The notes under the pieces were generated by a model that saw only the letters and a list, made by a program, of their open reading frames with translations, did no database searches and was not told the origin of the DNA. A program made the position numbers and the translations under genes. This document shows, in pieces, positions 1-7,706 of a stretch of DNA of 64,000 nt. Every line of letters begins with the position of its first letter. Positions within the stretch are counted from its first letter, which is position 1. The stretch is from JAGOPY01 sp964619555 (GTDB lineage: Bacteria > Bacteroidota > Bacteroidia > Bacteroidales > JAGOPY01), in assembly GCA_964619555.1 (NCBI GenBank), contig CAZUDV010000008.1, positions 1-64,000 on the forward strand, given 5' to 3'.

Positions 1-67
1 AAAGATGCCGGAATTAAGGACGATCACCGTTTACACAAAAATTTTCACACCCTCTTAATTGTGTCTT

Positions 68-439
68 CTAGCCGCGATCTCCCAATTTCTTCTTGCTTGT
101 AATTAAGGATTTACCAATGATTCTCAGCAATTCTTCGGTGGAGTCGATGATATTGCTTACCTCCACCGGATTGGCTAATTCGGCTGAGAGCATTACACCG
201 AGCCAATATCTCGTTTCTCGCAATTCCTTGTAGGTAAGATGAAGTTTGTGAATGAAATCAGCCCTACTTTGGGCTCCGCAGGCTTCTTCATAATTTGCCC
301 CAGCAGATGTTGACGACCTGGATACCTGAAGAGCAATAAAACCGTAAGTGGGATTATTGCTAAGCCCTTTACAGGCCTTTAAGATTAGTACAGAATTCTT
401 CTGTAAAGCAATTGAAATTAATGCCGCTTGATTATTCAT
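68..439 (-). CDS. four helix bundle protein (S23-like)
   Basis: A 123-residue protein of the four-helix-bundle family first noticed as an intervening-sequence protein in 23S rRNA genes and common in Bacteroidota. The recognisable pattern is SRSSTSAGANYEEACGAQSRADFIHKL (positions about 42-68; key residues S45, G47, N49, E51, and the FI-K-L motif), followed by a helical RYWL segment and an ESxELLRIIGKSL-like C-terminus. It stands alone, downstream of and on the same strand as the threonine dehydrogenase gene and separated from it by a heptamer repeat. The molecular function of the family is not known. The ATG at 439 gives the usual family length. Confidence 0.8.
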   Translation of the reverse strand: MNNQAALISIALQKNSVLILKACKGLSNNPTYGFIALQVSRSSTSAGANYEEACGAQSRADFIHKLHLTYKELRETRYWLGVMLSAELANPVEVSNIIDSTEELLRIIGKSLITSKKKLGDRG

Positions 440-502
440 GTTTTATTCTGTTTATCCGGAATATTTCAAAATATACCCGGCCAAACTCAAATAAATTATG
501 AA

Positions 503-590
503 CAATCTTCAATCTTCAATCTTCAATCTTCAATCTTCAACCTTCAACCTTCAATCTTCAACCTTCAATCTTCAACCTTCAACCTTCAAT
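503..590. repeat. heptamer tandem repeat CAATCTT/CAACCTT
   Basis: About twelve consecutive copies of a 7-base unit, CAATCTT or CAACCTT, end two bases before the stop codon of the threonine dehydrogenase gene. The same unit, read as TTGAAGR on the other strand, recurs inside the T9SS cargo gene at 27475-27516. It is the longest pure example of the 7-base-period repeats found throughout this window. Confidence 0.9.
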
Positions 591-592
591 AA

Positions 593-1555
593 CTAGATCA
601 ACCCTGCTTTATGCTTCTCCCCGATTACCTTCAGCATGTCCGTGGTCATATTATCCAGCTTCCATTTGGGATTCCATCCCCACTCTTTGCGGGCGCAGCT
701 GTCGTCCATGCTGTTTGGCCAGGTATCGGCGATGGCTTTTTTCATCGGGTCTACCTCGTAAGTCATGACGAAATCCGGAATATGCTTTTTGATCTCTTTG
801 TAGATGATCTCCGGATCGAAGCTCATGGCACTGACGTTGAACGCATTCCGATGTTTGAGTTTCGATGGATCGGCTTCCATCAGATCAATGGCGGCATCGA
901 GGGCGTCGGGCATATACATCATATCGAGGAAGGTGCCTGCCGGAAGAGGGCAGACGAATTTCTTCTCCTTTACGGCTGCGTAGTAGATCTCCACGGCATA
1001 ATCAGTCGTACCGCCACCCGGCAGTGTCACGTTGGAAATAATGCCGGGGTAGCGCAAGCCACGGGTATCCACACCGAATTTCTTGAAATAATAATCGCTC
1101 AACAATTCGCCGGTAACCTTGGTCACGCCATACATCGTTGTCGGGCGCTGAATGGTATCCTGCGGGGTGTTATCCAGGGGTGTACTGGGTCCGAAAGCGC
1201 CGATTGAGCTTGGGAAAAAAACGGCACAGCCATTTTCCCGGGCCACTTCCAGGCAGTTGAACACCCCTCCTACCCCTACATTCCACGCCATGGTCGGATT
1301 GCCTTCCGCTACGGCCGACAACAGGGCTGCGAGGTTATAGATCGTATCAATTTTATATTTTTTAACAACTTCAGCCAATTTCAAGGCATCGGTCGCATCG
1401 ACCATTTCAAGCGGACCAGATTCAGCTAATTCCTTTGAGGGAAGGGTTTTACGATAAGCAGCGACTACGTTGGAGCTTCCATAGATTTCCCTCAATCGCA
1501 TGGTCAGTTCTGAACCGATCTGACCGACAGAGCCAATGACGAGTATGTTTTTCAT
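593..1555 (-). CDS. tdh: L-threonine 3-dehydrogenase, SDR type
   Basis: Oxidises L-threonine to 2-amino-3-ketobutyrate with NAD, in the cytoplasm; the product is then cleaved by 2-amino-3-ketobutyrate CoA ligase (kbl, here at 14448). This is the short-chain dehydrogenase/epimerase form of the enzyme, not the zinc-dependent alcohol dehydrogenase form. Residues 7-13 carry the GSVGQIG nucleotide-binding loop. The catalytic triad is visible as S116/S117 of FFPSSIGAFGP and YGVTK (Y143, K147). The GLRYPGIIS, LPGGGTTDYAVEIYYAA and FLDMMYMPDALDA stretches are typical of the Bacteroidota enzyme, and 320 residues is the usual length. A promoter -7 box lies 40 bases upstream. The catalytic assignment is strong; physiological direction is inferred. 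Confidence 0.92.
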   Translation of the reverse strand: MKNILVIGSVGQIGSELTMRLREIYGSSNVVAAYRKTLPSKELAESGPLEMVDATDALKLAEVVKKYKIDTIYNLAALLSAVAEGNPTMAWNVGVGGVFNCLEVARENGCAVFFPSSIGAFGPSTPLDNTPQDTIQRPTTMYGVTKVTGELLSDYYFKKFGVDTRGLRYPGIISNVTLPGGGTTDYAVEIYYAAVKEKKFVCPLPAGTFLDMMYMPDALDAAIDLMEADPSKLKHRNAFNVSAMSFDPEIIYKEIKKHIPDFVMTYEVDPMKKAIADTWPNSMDDSCARKEWGWNPKWKLDNMTTDMLKVIGEKHKAGLI

Positions 1556-1594
1556 GTGAGACGGTATTTTGTGAAATTTTTAACAATTTGCCGG

Positions 1595-1602
1595 CAAAAG
1601 TA
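1595..1602 (-). promoter_or_regulatory. promoter -7 box (TACTTTTG) for tdh
   Basis: On the minus strand this reads TACTTTTG, an exact match to the Bacteroidota -7 consensus TAnnTTTG, 40 bases before the tdh start codon. No clear TTG -33 box is seen at 19-21 bases. Confidence 0.5.
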
Positions 1603-1760
1603 AAAAAGATATTGATTTACTATAAAAGATTGACTGATTATAGTACAATTAAACTTTATGATTGCTGCATTTTTCCGGATTGAAAATATCAAGCATAATT
1701 AACCGGCATGAAATATTTTAAAGGAATATTGAAAGATATTTGTAATAAAATTGACATCTT

Positions 1761-2240
1761 ATGCCCCTGAGCAATTTTGAAAGACTGGTCCGGCTGGCCG
1801 AAGAAGTTTTTGCCGTAAAAAGCGATCCTTCCCAGCTAAATGTGGATCAGGATGTCATCATGCGGTTATTGGAGTTGCATCCTTCCACCATTTCGGAAGA
1901 AAGGGATGATAATGGTCCTGTGGCCTGGCTTCTCCTGATCCCAACCACCCTGAACCTGATGAAAAGGTTCATTTCAGGGGAGATTAACGAGCGGCAACTT
2001 TTCGATCTGACTGCACCCGGTGCCCAATATGAAGCGATTTACCTTTGCTCGGGCCTCGTCCTGGAAGAATACCGGCGGAAAGGGATCATCAAAAAGCTTG
2101 CCTCGCAGGCCATAGATACTATCCGCCAGGAGCATTCGATCAAGGCTTTGTTCTCATGGGCCTTTTCGGAAGAAGGCGATAAAGCGGCTGAAAAAATTGC
2201 TGAGCTTTCCGCGTTGCCATTGTATAAACGTAACCGGTAA
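1761..2240 (+). CDS. GNAT-like N-acetyltransferase domain protein
   Basis: A 159-residue cytoplasmic protein. The segment YLCSGLVLEEYRRKGIIKKL (about residues 94-113) resembles the acetyl-CoA binding region of GNAT acetyltransferases (beta-4, then an R/K-R-K-G-I loop and helix alpha-3), and the central part would form the preceding strands. The N-terminal half has no motif I recognise and the substrate is unknown. It ends five bases before the YdeI-family gene, so the two are probably co-transcribed. Without a search the acetyltransferase call is tentative. Confidence 0.5.
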   Translation: MPLSNFERLVRLAEEVFAVKSDPSQLNVDQDVIMRLLELHPSTISEERDDNGPVAWLLLIPTTLNLMKRFISGEINERQLFDLTAPGAQYEAIYLCSGLVLEEYRRKGIIKKLASQAIDTIRQEHSIKALFSWAFSEEGDKAAEKIAELSALPLYKRNR

Positions 2241-2245
2241 GAACG

Positions 2246-2830
2246 ATGAAGAAAGAAAACCTGAACCCTGTCTTTTTTAAAAACCAGGACGAATTCCGAG
2301 TCTGGCTGGAGGAAAACCACGCTAAGGAAAAGGAACTTTGGGTGGGATTTTATAAAAAAAGTACTGGAAAACCCAGCATGACCTGGCCTGAATCAGTTGA
2401 CCAGGCTCTTTGTTTCGGTTGGATCGACGGGATTCGATATAAATATGACGAGGAAGGATATTGCATCCGGTTTACACCACGGAAAAAGAAAAGCACTTGG
2501 AGCGCTATAAATATCGCCAAAGTGAAAAAGCTGGAACATCTTGGATGGATGCGTCCAGCCGGTTTGGAGGTATTCAGTAATTGCAGGGAAACGGAAGGTG
2601 CCCATTATAGTTTTGAAGCGCCTGTGAAAGAACTGCCGGAGGAATACACCAATACCTTCAAGGCCTCTTCTGATGCCTGGGAATATTTTGTCAAACAGCC
2701 GCCGTCATATAAAAAGATGGTTGTTCACTGGATCCTTGTTGCAAAACAAAAGGAAACCCGGATTAAAAGGCTTGAAGAGCTGATCAGGGCATGTGGTTTG
2801 AATAAGCGATTATTTGATAGGACATTATAA
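2246..2830 (+). CDS. YdeI/OmpD-associated family protein
   Basis: A 194-residue protein of the YdeI/OmpD-associated family, linked in enterobacteria to resistance to cationic peptides and bacteriocins; the biochemical activity is unknown. Hallmarks: F-RVWLEENHAKEKELWVGFYKK near residues 14-36, the TWPESVDQALCFGWIDGI block (about 45-62), RFTPRKKKSTWSAIN, and the C-terminal pattern P-SYKKMVVHWI-VAKQKETR-KRLEELI. It follows the GNAT-like gene by 5 bases. A second, DUF1801-fused member of the family lies at 15741-16352. Confidence 0.85.
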   Translation: MKKENLNPVFFKNQDEFRVWLEENHAKEKELWVGFYKKSTGKPSMTWPESVDQALCFGWIDGIRYKYDEEGYCIRFTPRKKKSTWSAINIAKVKKLEHLGWMRPAGLEVFSNCRETEGAHYSFEAPVKELPEEYTNTFKASSDAWEYFVKQPPSYKKMVVHWILVAKQKETRIKRLEELIRACGLNKRLFDRTL

Positions 2831-2869
2831 ATGAAATCGACCAGGAGTTAAAGTAAAATTATTCAAAAA

Positions 2870-2993
2870 ATGCTAAAGACAAGCCGTATAATTCTCGGGA
2901 GTCTGGAAGGATTCCTTGCCCTGGCTGGCCGTCCAGGTTGCCATTGTCGGCTATATCTCCTGGATGCAGCCGGTGACCGCTGCGATCGTATGA
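2870..2993 (+). pseudogene. remnant of a small multi-pass membrane protein gene
   Basis: The 297-base gap before the SRPBCC gene holds two short coding-like pieces in different frames. From the ATG at 2870 one frame reads MLKTSRIILGSLEGFLAL, a typical N-terminal membrane helix. One base out of frame, from 2913 to the stop at 2991, the DNA reads SLPWLAVQVAIVGYISWMQP followed by VTAAIV, like the last helix of small four-helix membrane proteins in which a VQVAIIGYxSWLQP pattern ends the chain. The middle of such a protein is missing. I read it as a gene that lost its centre and shifted frame. The family identification is from memory. Confidence 0.45.
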
Positions 2994-3127
2994 TCATCCT
3001 GGCAATGACATTTGCTTACAGGGCGTATCCTTCCAACAGGTGACACTGTACCTGTGAAGAAATATTGATTGAACTTAAGTATGTTTGAATTGTTTTTAGA
3101 TTATTTAATAAATCTAAAAAGGCAACT

Positions 3128-4027
3128 ATGAGAACTTTCAATCAAAACTCTGTCACTGTTGCAACAACAGTAGACGTTCCGGCAGATAAGATCTGGAAAT
3201 ACTGGACCGAACCTCAACATATCGTGCAATGGTGCTATGCCTCCAGCGACTGGCACGCCCCGTTTGCCGAAAACGTCCTCAAAGTCGACGGGCGGTTCAG
3301 GATCACGATGGCCTCCAAAGATGACACCCATAAATTTGACTTTGAGGGGGTTTATACCCGCATCAACTTTCATCACAGCATAGAATATACCATGTCTGAC
3401 GGAAGAAGGGTCTATATCTTTTTTATCCCGGATGGCCACCAGACTAAAATTGAAGAAACCTTTGAAACAGAGGATTTGCATTCGACCGAACAGCAAAGGG
3501 AAGGATGGCAGGCAATTCTCGACAATTTCAGGGAATATGCCGAGAAAACCTGGAAGTCTTCTGTCTTCCACTTTGAAACCAGGATCAAAGCCTCACCGCA
3601 GAAAGTCTATACCTTGATGATCGATAAGAACTCTTACGAGAAATGGACCTCTGTTTTTTCGCCAGGTTCGAGATATGTGGGGGATTGGGAAAAATGCTCA
3701 AAGATCATGTTCCTCGGTCTGGGAGAGGATGGCAAGGAGGGTGGAATGATCAGCAGGATCCGCGATAATATCCCTTTCCGGTACATTTCGATCGAACATC
3801 TTGGAGTTATCAAAGACGGACAGGAGATCCATTCAGGAGAAGAAGTAGATGAATTCAAAGGAGCCACAGAAAATTATTTGTTCGAGTCTTTCGACGGAGG
3901 TACTCTATTGTCAGTTGATATGGATGCCAATGAAAAATACCGCGACTATTTTGCTGAAACTTGGCCCAGAGCGCTGGAAATTTTGAAAGACATTTGCGAG
4001 AGGGATACGAATTACAACAAAAATTAA
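3128..4027 (+). CDS. tandem SRPBCC/AHSA1-domain protein
   Basis: A 299-residue protein made of two START-like (AHSA1/SRPBCC) domains: residues about 1-140, beginning with VATTVDVPADKIWKYWTEPQH, and about 145-295, beginning with FETRIKASPQKVYTLMID. Single AHSA1 domains are common in Bacteroidota beside VOC and YdeI proteins; they form a hydrophobic ligand-binding cavity, usually with unknown ligand. Here two copies are fused. The gene is followed after 6 bases by a tandem VOC protein, so the two are very probably one transcript. No signal peptide. Function beyond fold is not predictable. Confidence 0.85.
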   Translation: MRTFNQNSVTVATTVDVPADKIWKYWTEPQHIVQWCYASSDWHAPFAENVLKVDGRFRITMASKDDTHKFDFEGVYTRINFHHSIEYTMSDGRRVYIFFIPDGHQTKIEETFETEDLHSTEQQREGWQAILDNFREYAEKTWKSSVFHFETRIKASPQKVYTLMIDKNSYEKWTSVFSPGSRYVGDWEKCSKIMFLGLGEDGKEGGMISRIRDNIPFRYISIEHLGVIKDGQEIHSGEEVDEFKGATENYLFESFDGGTLLSVDMDANEKYRDYFAETWPRALEILKDICERDTNYNKN

Positions 4028-4033
4028 TAACCG

Positions 4034-4876
4034 ATGAAAAATCATATTTACCCATGTCTGTGGTTCGACGGAAAAGCCAGCGAAGCAGCGGGTTTTTACA
4101 GTGAAATATTCGGACATTCCAGGATCCTGGAGGAAAATCCGATAGTTGTTACTTTGGAGATGCATGGTCAGAAGTTCATGTTGCTGAACGGCGGGCCTAT
4201 GTATAAACCCAATCCGTCCATTTCCTTTACGGTCATTTGCGAAACGAAAGCAGAGGTGAACATGGCCTGGGAGAGACTGACGGAAGGAGGAACGATGTTG
4301 ATGCCATTGGATTCATATCCCTGGAGTGAGCGTTATGGATGGGTCCAGGACCGCTTTGGCATCAGCTGGCAACTGTATTATGGTAAGTTGGAAGATGTTG
4401 GTCAGAAATTCTGTCCGACCTTAATGTTCACCCATGAGCAGTCGGGCAAGGCTGAAGAGGCTATCCGGTTTTATACATCGTTGTTCCCGGGGTCGGCCAC
4501 GGAAGGCATCATGAAATACAGCCCCGGAGAGGAGGATGCGGAAGGCTTGGTGAAACACGCGCAATTCCGGCTGGATGGTTATGTTTTTATGGCCATGGAC
4601 AGCTCTTTCGATCATCCTTTCAGATTCAGCGAAGGTATATCCATTGCTGTGGATTGTGATACACAGGGGGAAATTGATCATTATTGGCATAAGATGACTG
4701 CTGATGGGGGAGAAGAGAGCATGTGCGGCTGGCTGAAGGATAAATACGGAGTTTCGTGGCAGATCGTTCCGGCCATCCTTCCGCAACTGATGGCTGATCC
4801 GGTTAAAGGACAAAGGGTGATCGATGCATTTTTAAAGATGAAGAAGTTTGAAATTGCAAAGCTTCTGGACGTATAA
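4034..4876 (+). CDS. tandem PhnB-like VOC family protein
   Basis: A 280-residue protein of two PhnB-like vicinal-oxygen-chelate domains, formerly annotated 3-demethylubiquinone-9 3-methyltransferase. The first starts IYPCLWFDGKASEAAGFYSE (about residues 4-23) and ends RYGWVQDRFGISWQLYYG; the second starts FCPTLMFTHEQSGKAEEAIRFYTS (about 122) and ends SMCGWLKDKYGVSWQIVP. The old methyltransferase name is not supported by structure. It lies six bases after the tandem SRPBCC gene. Ligand and reaction are unknown. Confidence 0.88.
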   Translation: MKNHIYPCLWFDGKASEAAGFYSEIFGHSRILEENPIVVTLEMHGQKFMLLNGGPMYKPNPSISFTVICETKAEVNMAWERLTEGGTMLMPLDSYPWSERYGWVQDRFGISWQLYYGKLEDVGQKFCPTLMFTHEQSGKAEEAIRFYTSLFPGSATEGIMKYSPGEEDAEGLVKHAQFRLDGYVFMAMDSSFDHPFRFSEGISIAVDCDTQGEIDHYWHKMTADGGEESMCGWLKDKYGVSWQIVPAILPQLMADPVKGQRVIDAFLKMKKFEIAKLLDV

Positions 4877-4963
4877 AAATCCTGGTGTGAAAGTAAAAAT
4901 GGCGTTTTCACACCACATTTGAATTCCGGTTTTCATATAGGTATAAATATTAAATTTATACAC

Positions 4964-5683
4964 ATGAAATCCTGGACAACCATCAATGGGATCAAGATCA
5001 TCAGGGTACTGGCAGGCAGGAGCAATGTATTTCTCGTGTCGGGCAATGCCATCAGAATTCTGATCGATACCAGCCCATCCTGGCAATGGCTCAGGCTGAG
5101 CAAGCGCCTTGAATCATTGAATATAAAACACATCGACTACCTAATACTAACCCATACTCACTTTGATCATGCCGGAAATGCCAGCAGAATAAGGGATCAC
5201 TACAAGGCCAGGGTTGTGGTCCACCGGGCGGAGGCGGCCTTACTGGAAACCGGAAGCCAAAACATACCGGACGGGACCAGTTCTTTCACCCGGTTTATGG
5301 TCAGACAAGTCCCCGGATGGGTATCGGAAAAATTAAGGATCGAACCATGTCCTGTGGATTTAATAGTGGAGGAAAGGCTGGATCTGAATCCGAAGGGCCT
5401 TGATGCCCTGATCATCCATACCCCAGGCCATTCAAAAGGGTCAGTCAGCATTGTCATCGACAACGAAATTGCACTGGTGGGAGATGCAATGGTCGGCCGG
5501 GCACCTGTGTCGGTTTTCCCGCCGTTTGCCGAAGATGGCCGGGAAGTGCTCAGAAGCTGGCGACTGTTGCTGGATACCGGCTGCCGGTTATTTCTGCCAT
5601 CTCACGGTTACGGGAATTCCAGGGACCTGGTGGAAAAGTACCTGGAAAGATGGAGGTCTCGTTTACTTTCTCATACCCTCTGA
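4964..5683 (+). CDS. metallo-beta-lactamase fold hydrolase
   Basis: A 239-residue MBL-fold enzyme. The metal-binding THTHFDHAGN motif (HxHxDH) is at about residues 64-73, a second ligand at HTPGHSKGS (about 152), the bridging aspartate in VGDAMVG, and the last ligand in LPSHGYG near the C-terminus. I start at ATG 4964 because it opens MKSWTTINGIKIIRV, the usual beginning of the fold; a longer frame from TTG 4919 would add 15 residues of poor coding character. Substrate is unknown. It opens the run of biosynthesis-like genes up to 10199 and is followed 15 bases later by a radical SAM gene. Confidence 0.85.
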   Translation: MKSWTTINGIKIIRVLAGRSNVFLVSGNAIRILIDTSPSWQWLRLSKRLESLNIKHIDYLILTHTHFDHAGNASRIRDHYKARVVVHRAEAALLETGSQNIPDGTSSFTRFMVRQVPGWVSEKLRIEPCPVDLIVEERLDLNPKGLDALIIHTPGHSKGSVSIVIDNEIALVGDAMVGRAPVSVFPPFAEDGREVLRSWRLLLDTGCRLFLPSHGYGNSRDLVEKYLERWRSRLLSHTL

Positions 5684-5698
5684 TCGTAAAGCCTGTCC

Positions 5699-6874
5699 AT
5701 GCCATCCAAACTCAAATACAATTACTATCCCGAACTGAAGGCTTTCATCTCCGGCAGACCAAAACCCTCCATGGTAACGGTCAACCTGACCAGCCGGTGC
5801 AACCAGCGCTGTATTTATTGCGAGATAGGGCAGGGGCAGTCCTCTTCTGTTTCAGGCGCCCTGACGAAAGAAGACCTGTTCTGGCTCCTGGAAGAGATGG
5901 CAGCCCTGAAGATCCGGCGTATCTCACTGTGCGGAGGGGAACCCCTGCTTTTCGATGGTTTATTTGAGGTCATAGCCCGTGCCAGCCTGCATAAGATCCG
6001 TTGTTCCATCACTTCGAACGGAATGAAGATCCATCGGCTGGATGAAACGGAATTCATGGTGCTCAGGGAGAACAATGCCGATATCAACCTTTCCATCGAT
6101 TCTTTCAACCAGGAGATCCAGTCCGTCACGAGGGGAAATCCAACAGCCCTGGAAAACGCCCTGAAATCGATCGGGAGGTTGCAGCGGGAACACATCCCTT
6201 TCACCCTGCTGGCGGCTATTTCCTGTTACAATTACGCGGATCTGTCAGCCTTCACAAAAATGGCCCACCGGATAGGAATCCGGCAGGTGCTTTTCCAACC
6301 CATCATCTTTTGTTCGAATTATCCGGACAGACCTGCCCTTGAGAATAAAGCCTCCCTGAATGTACCGGTGGACGAAATTGATATCCTCATGGTGGAACTT
6401 GAAAAGATACACCGGTATGAAAAATGGCACGATATCAGTACTAATGTTTACCGCATCCGGCCATGGATCCGTTCGTACCTGGAACATGCGGGAAACCAGG
6501 ATGGAGAGCTGTTTTTCCGGGATTTTCTCAGGAAATTTTTTTGCCGGGAGACTTTCGCCACAATCGACATAGCCTATGACGGAGGCATACAGCCATGCGG
6601 CCTGACATCCGCTATTATCAACATTCGTGACCGGCAGGGGAGGGGGCTTCAGGAAATGTGGCAGGAAGCGACATCAGTTATCCGGGAAGACATCTCCAAC
6701 GGAAATTATTATCCTTATTGCAATTCCTGTTGCCACAAATTCAGTCGTAATATGCTGGCTTCCATTATGAGATATCCGGTCAGGAACAGGGCTGCGCTGA
6801 TGAATATGTTACCGGTGCTGGCAGCCAGGGCCGGTTCAAAAATGCGAAAAGAGATCTTTAATCAATACCGATGA
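5699..6874 (+). CDS. radical SAM protein with SPASM-like C-terminus
   Basis: A 391-residue radical SAM enzyme. The iron-sulfur motif CNQRCIYC (CxxxCxxC, about residues 34-41) follows MVTVNLTSR; LCGGEPLLF is the SAM-binding GGE motif and SITSNG follows. The C-terminus holds extra cysteines, in FFCRETFATIDIAYDGGIQPCG and in YYPYCNSCCHKFSRN, arranged like a SPASM or twitch auxiliary cluster domain. Such enzymes modify peptides, sugars or lipids. It overlaps the next gene (SDR) by four bases (ATGA), showing translational coupling. The substrate cannot be told; the surrounding SDR, B12-radical SAM and glycosyltransferase genes suggest a small biosynthetic pathway. Confidence 0.88.
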   Translation: MPSKLKYNYYPELKAFISGRPKPSMVTVNLTSRCNQRCIYCEIGQGQSSSVSGALTKEDLFWLLEEMAALKIRRISLCGGEPLLFDGLFEVIARASLHKIRCSITSNGMKIHRLDETEFMVLRENNADINLSIDSFNQEIQSVTRGNPTALENALKSIGRLQREHIPFTLLAAISCYNYADLSAFTKMAHRIGIRQVLFQPIIFCSNYPDRPALENKASLNVPVDEIDILMVELEKIHRYEKWHDISTNVYRIRPWIRSYLEHAGNQDGELFFRDFLRKFFCRETFATIDIAYDGGIQPCGLTSAIINIRDRQGRGLQEMWQEATSVIREDISNGNYYPYCNSCCHKFSRNMLASIMRYPVRNRAALMNMLPVLAARAGSKMRKEIFNQYR

Positions 6875-7671
6875 AGACAATTCTGGTTACCGGGGGAAAC
6901 CGGGGGATCGGCCTGGAGATCTGCCGACAACTTGATGAAATGGGGCACCGGGTGATTCTTTGCTCCAGGGATTATACCAAAGGAATCGCAGCGGCCAGCC
7001 AGTTGAGCCAACGGGCAATCGTCAGGCAACTGGATGTGACCGACGAAAAATCCATCCTGCGGTTGTATGAGTCGGTGAAATTGGAATTCGGGAAACTGGA
7101 CGTACTGATCAACAATGCCGGTATCAATGGAATGGGGGAAAAGGGACCAGCTTCTTCGAAAATAAAAGATAAGCTCAGGAGGCATTATGGCGCGATCCGG
7201 AAACTGGGAAAGACCGTGAAACCGTTGCTTGAAAAGGTTGGCATGGCAGGCAGGGGAGAATGTGCTTCGGATGCCAGGCTGGATCGGGTGAGGGAAATCA
7301 TGGAAACCAATTTTTATGGTCCATGGCGGATGATCCAGGTGTTTCTCCCGATGATGAAAAACAGCAACGATCCCCGGATCATCAACATCAGCAGTGGAAT
7401 GGGAGAGCTGGAAAGCCTCGATGGCGAAATGCCCGGGTACAGCCTTTCAAAAGCCTCATTGAATGCTTTAACGATCATGTTTTCAAGGGAATTGGAGAAG
7501 GATGGGATCAAGGTGAATGCTATATGCCCGGGCTGGGTGAGGACAGATATGGGCGGTGCGGATGCCCCCCGGGAAGTCAGCCAGGGTGCCGACACCACTG
7601 TCTGGCTGGTAAGTAACGGGGAGGTTCCCAGCGGAAAGTTTTTCCGGGATAGAAAGGTGATCGCCTGGTAG
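6871..7671 (+). CDS. short-chain dehydrogenase/reductase
   Basis: A 266-residue SDR oxidoreductase: TGGNRGIG cofactor loop at residues 7-14, NNAGINGMG at about 80, catalytic S in NISSGMGE, and YSLSKASL (YxxxK) at about 190, followed by NAICPGWVRTDMGG. The insert between the NNAG motif and the catalytic serine is longer than in short SDRs (KLRRHYGAIRKLGKTVKPLL and GRGECASDARLDRVREIMET). The start overlaps the radical SAM stop codon by four bases. The cofactor is probably NADP (NRG loop and S/R in CSRDY), which is inference. It is likely one step of the same pathway as its neighbours. Confidence 0.88.
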   Translation: MKTILVTGGNRGIGLEICRQLDEMGHRVILCSRDYTKGIAAASQLSQRAIVRQLDVTDEKSILRLYESVKLEFGKLDVLINNAGINGMGEKGPASSKIKDKLRRHYGAIRKLGKTVKPLLEKVGMAGRGECASDARLDRVREIMETNFYGPWRMIQVFLPMMKNSNDPRIINISSGMGELESLDGEMPGYSLSKASLNALTIMFSRELEKDGIKVNAICPGWVRTDMGGADAPREVSQGADTTVWLVSNGEVPSGKFFRDRKVIAW

Positions 7672-7706
7672 ATGATCTATTCCATATTTGAGATATCTTT
7701 ACAGAT

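Noticed and set aside
611..1207. 198-codon open frame opposite tdh
   Set aside because: Antisense to a well supported gene with no recognisable domain.
4034..4876. 3-demethylubiquinone methyltransferase
   Set aside because: The old name applies to VOC-fold PhnB-like proteins in error; no methyltransferase motif is present.
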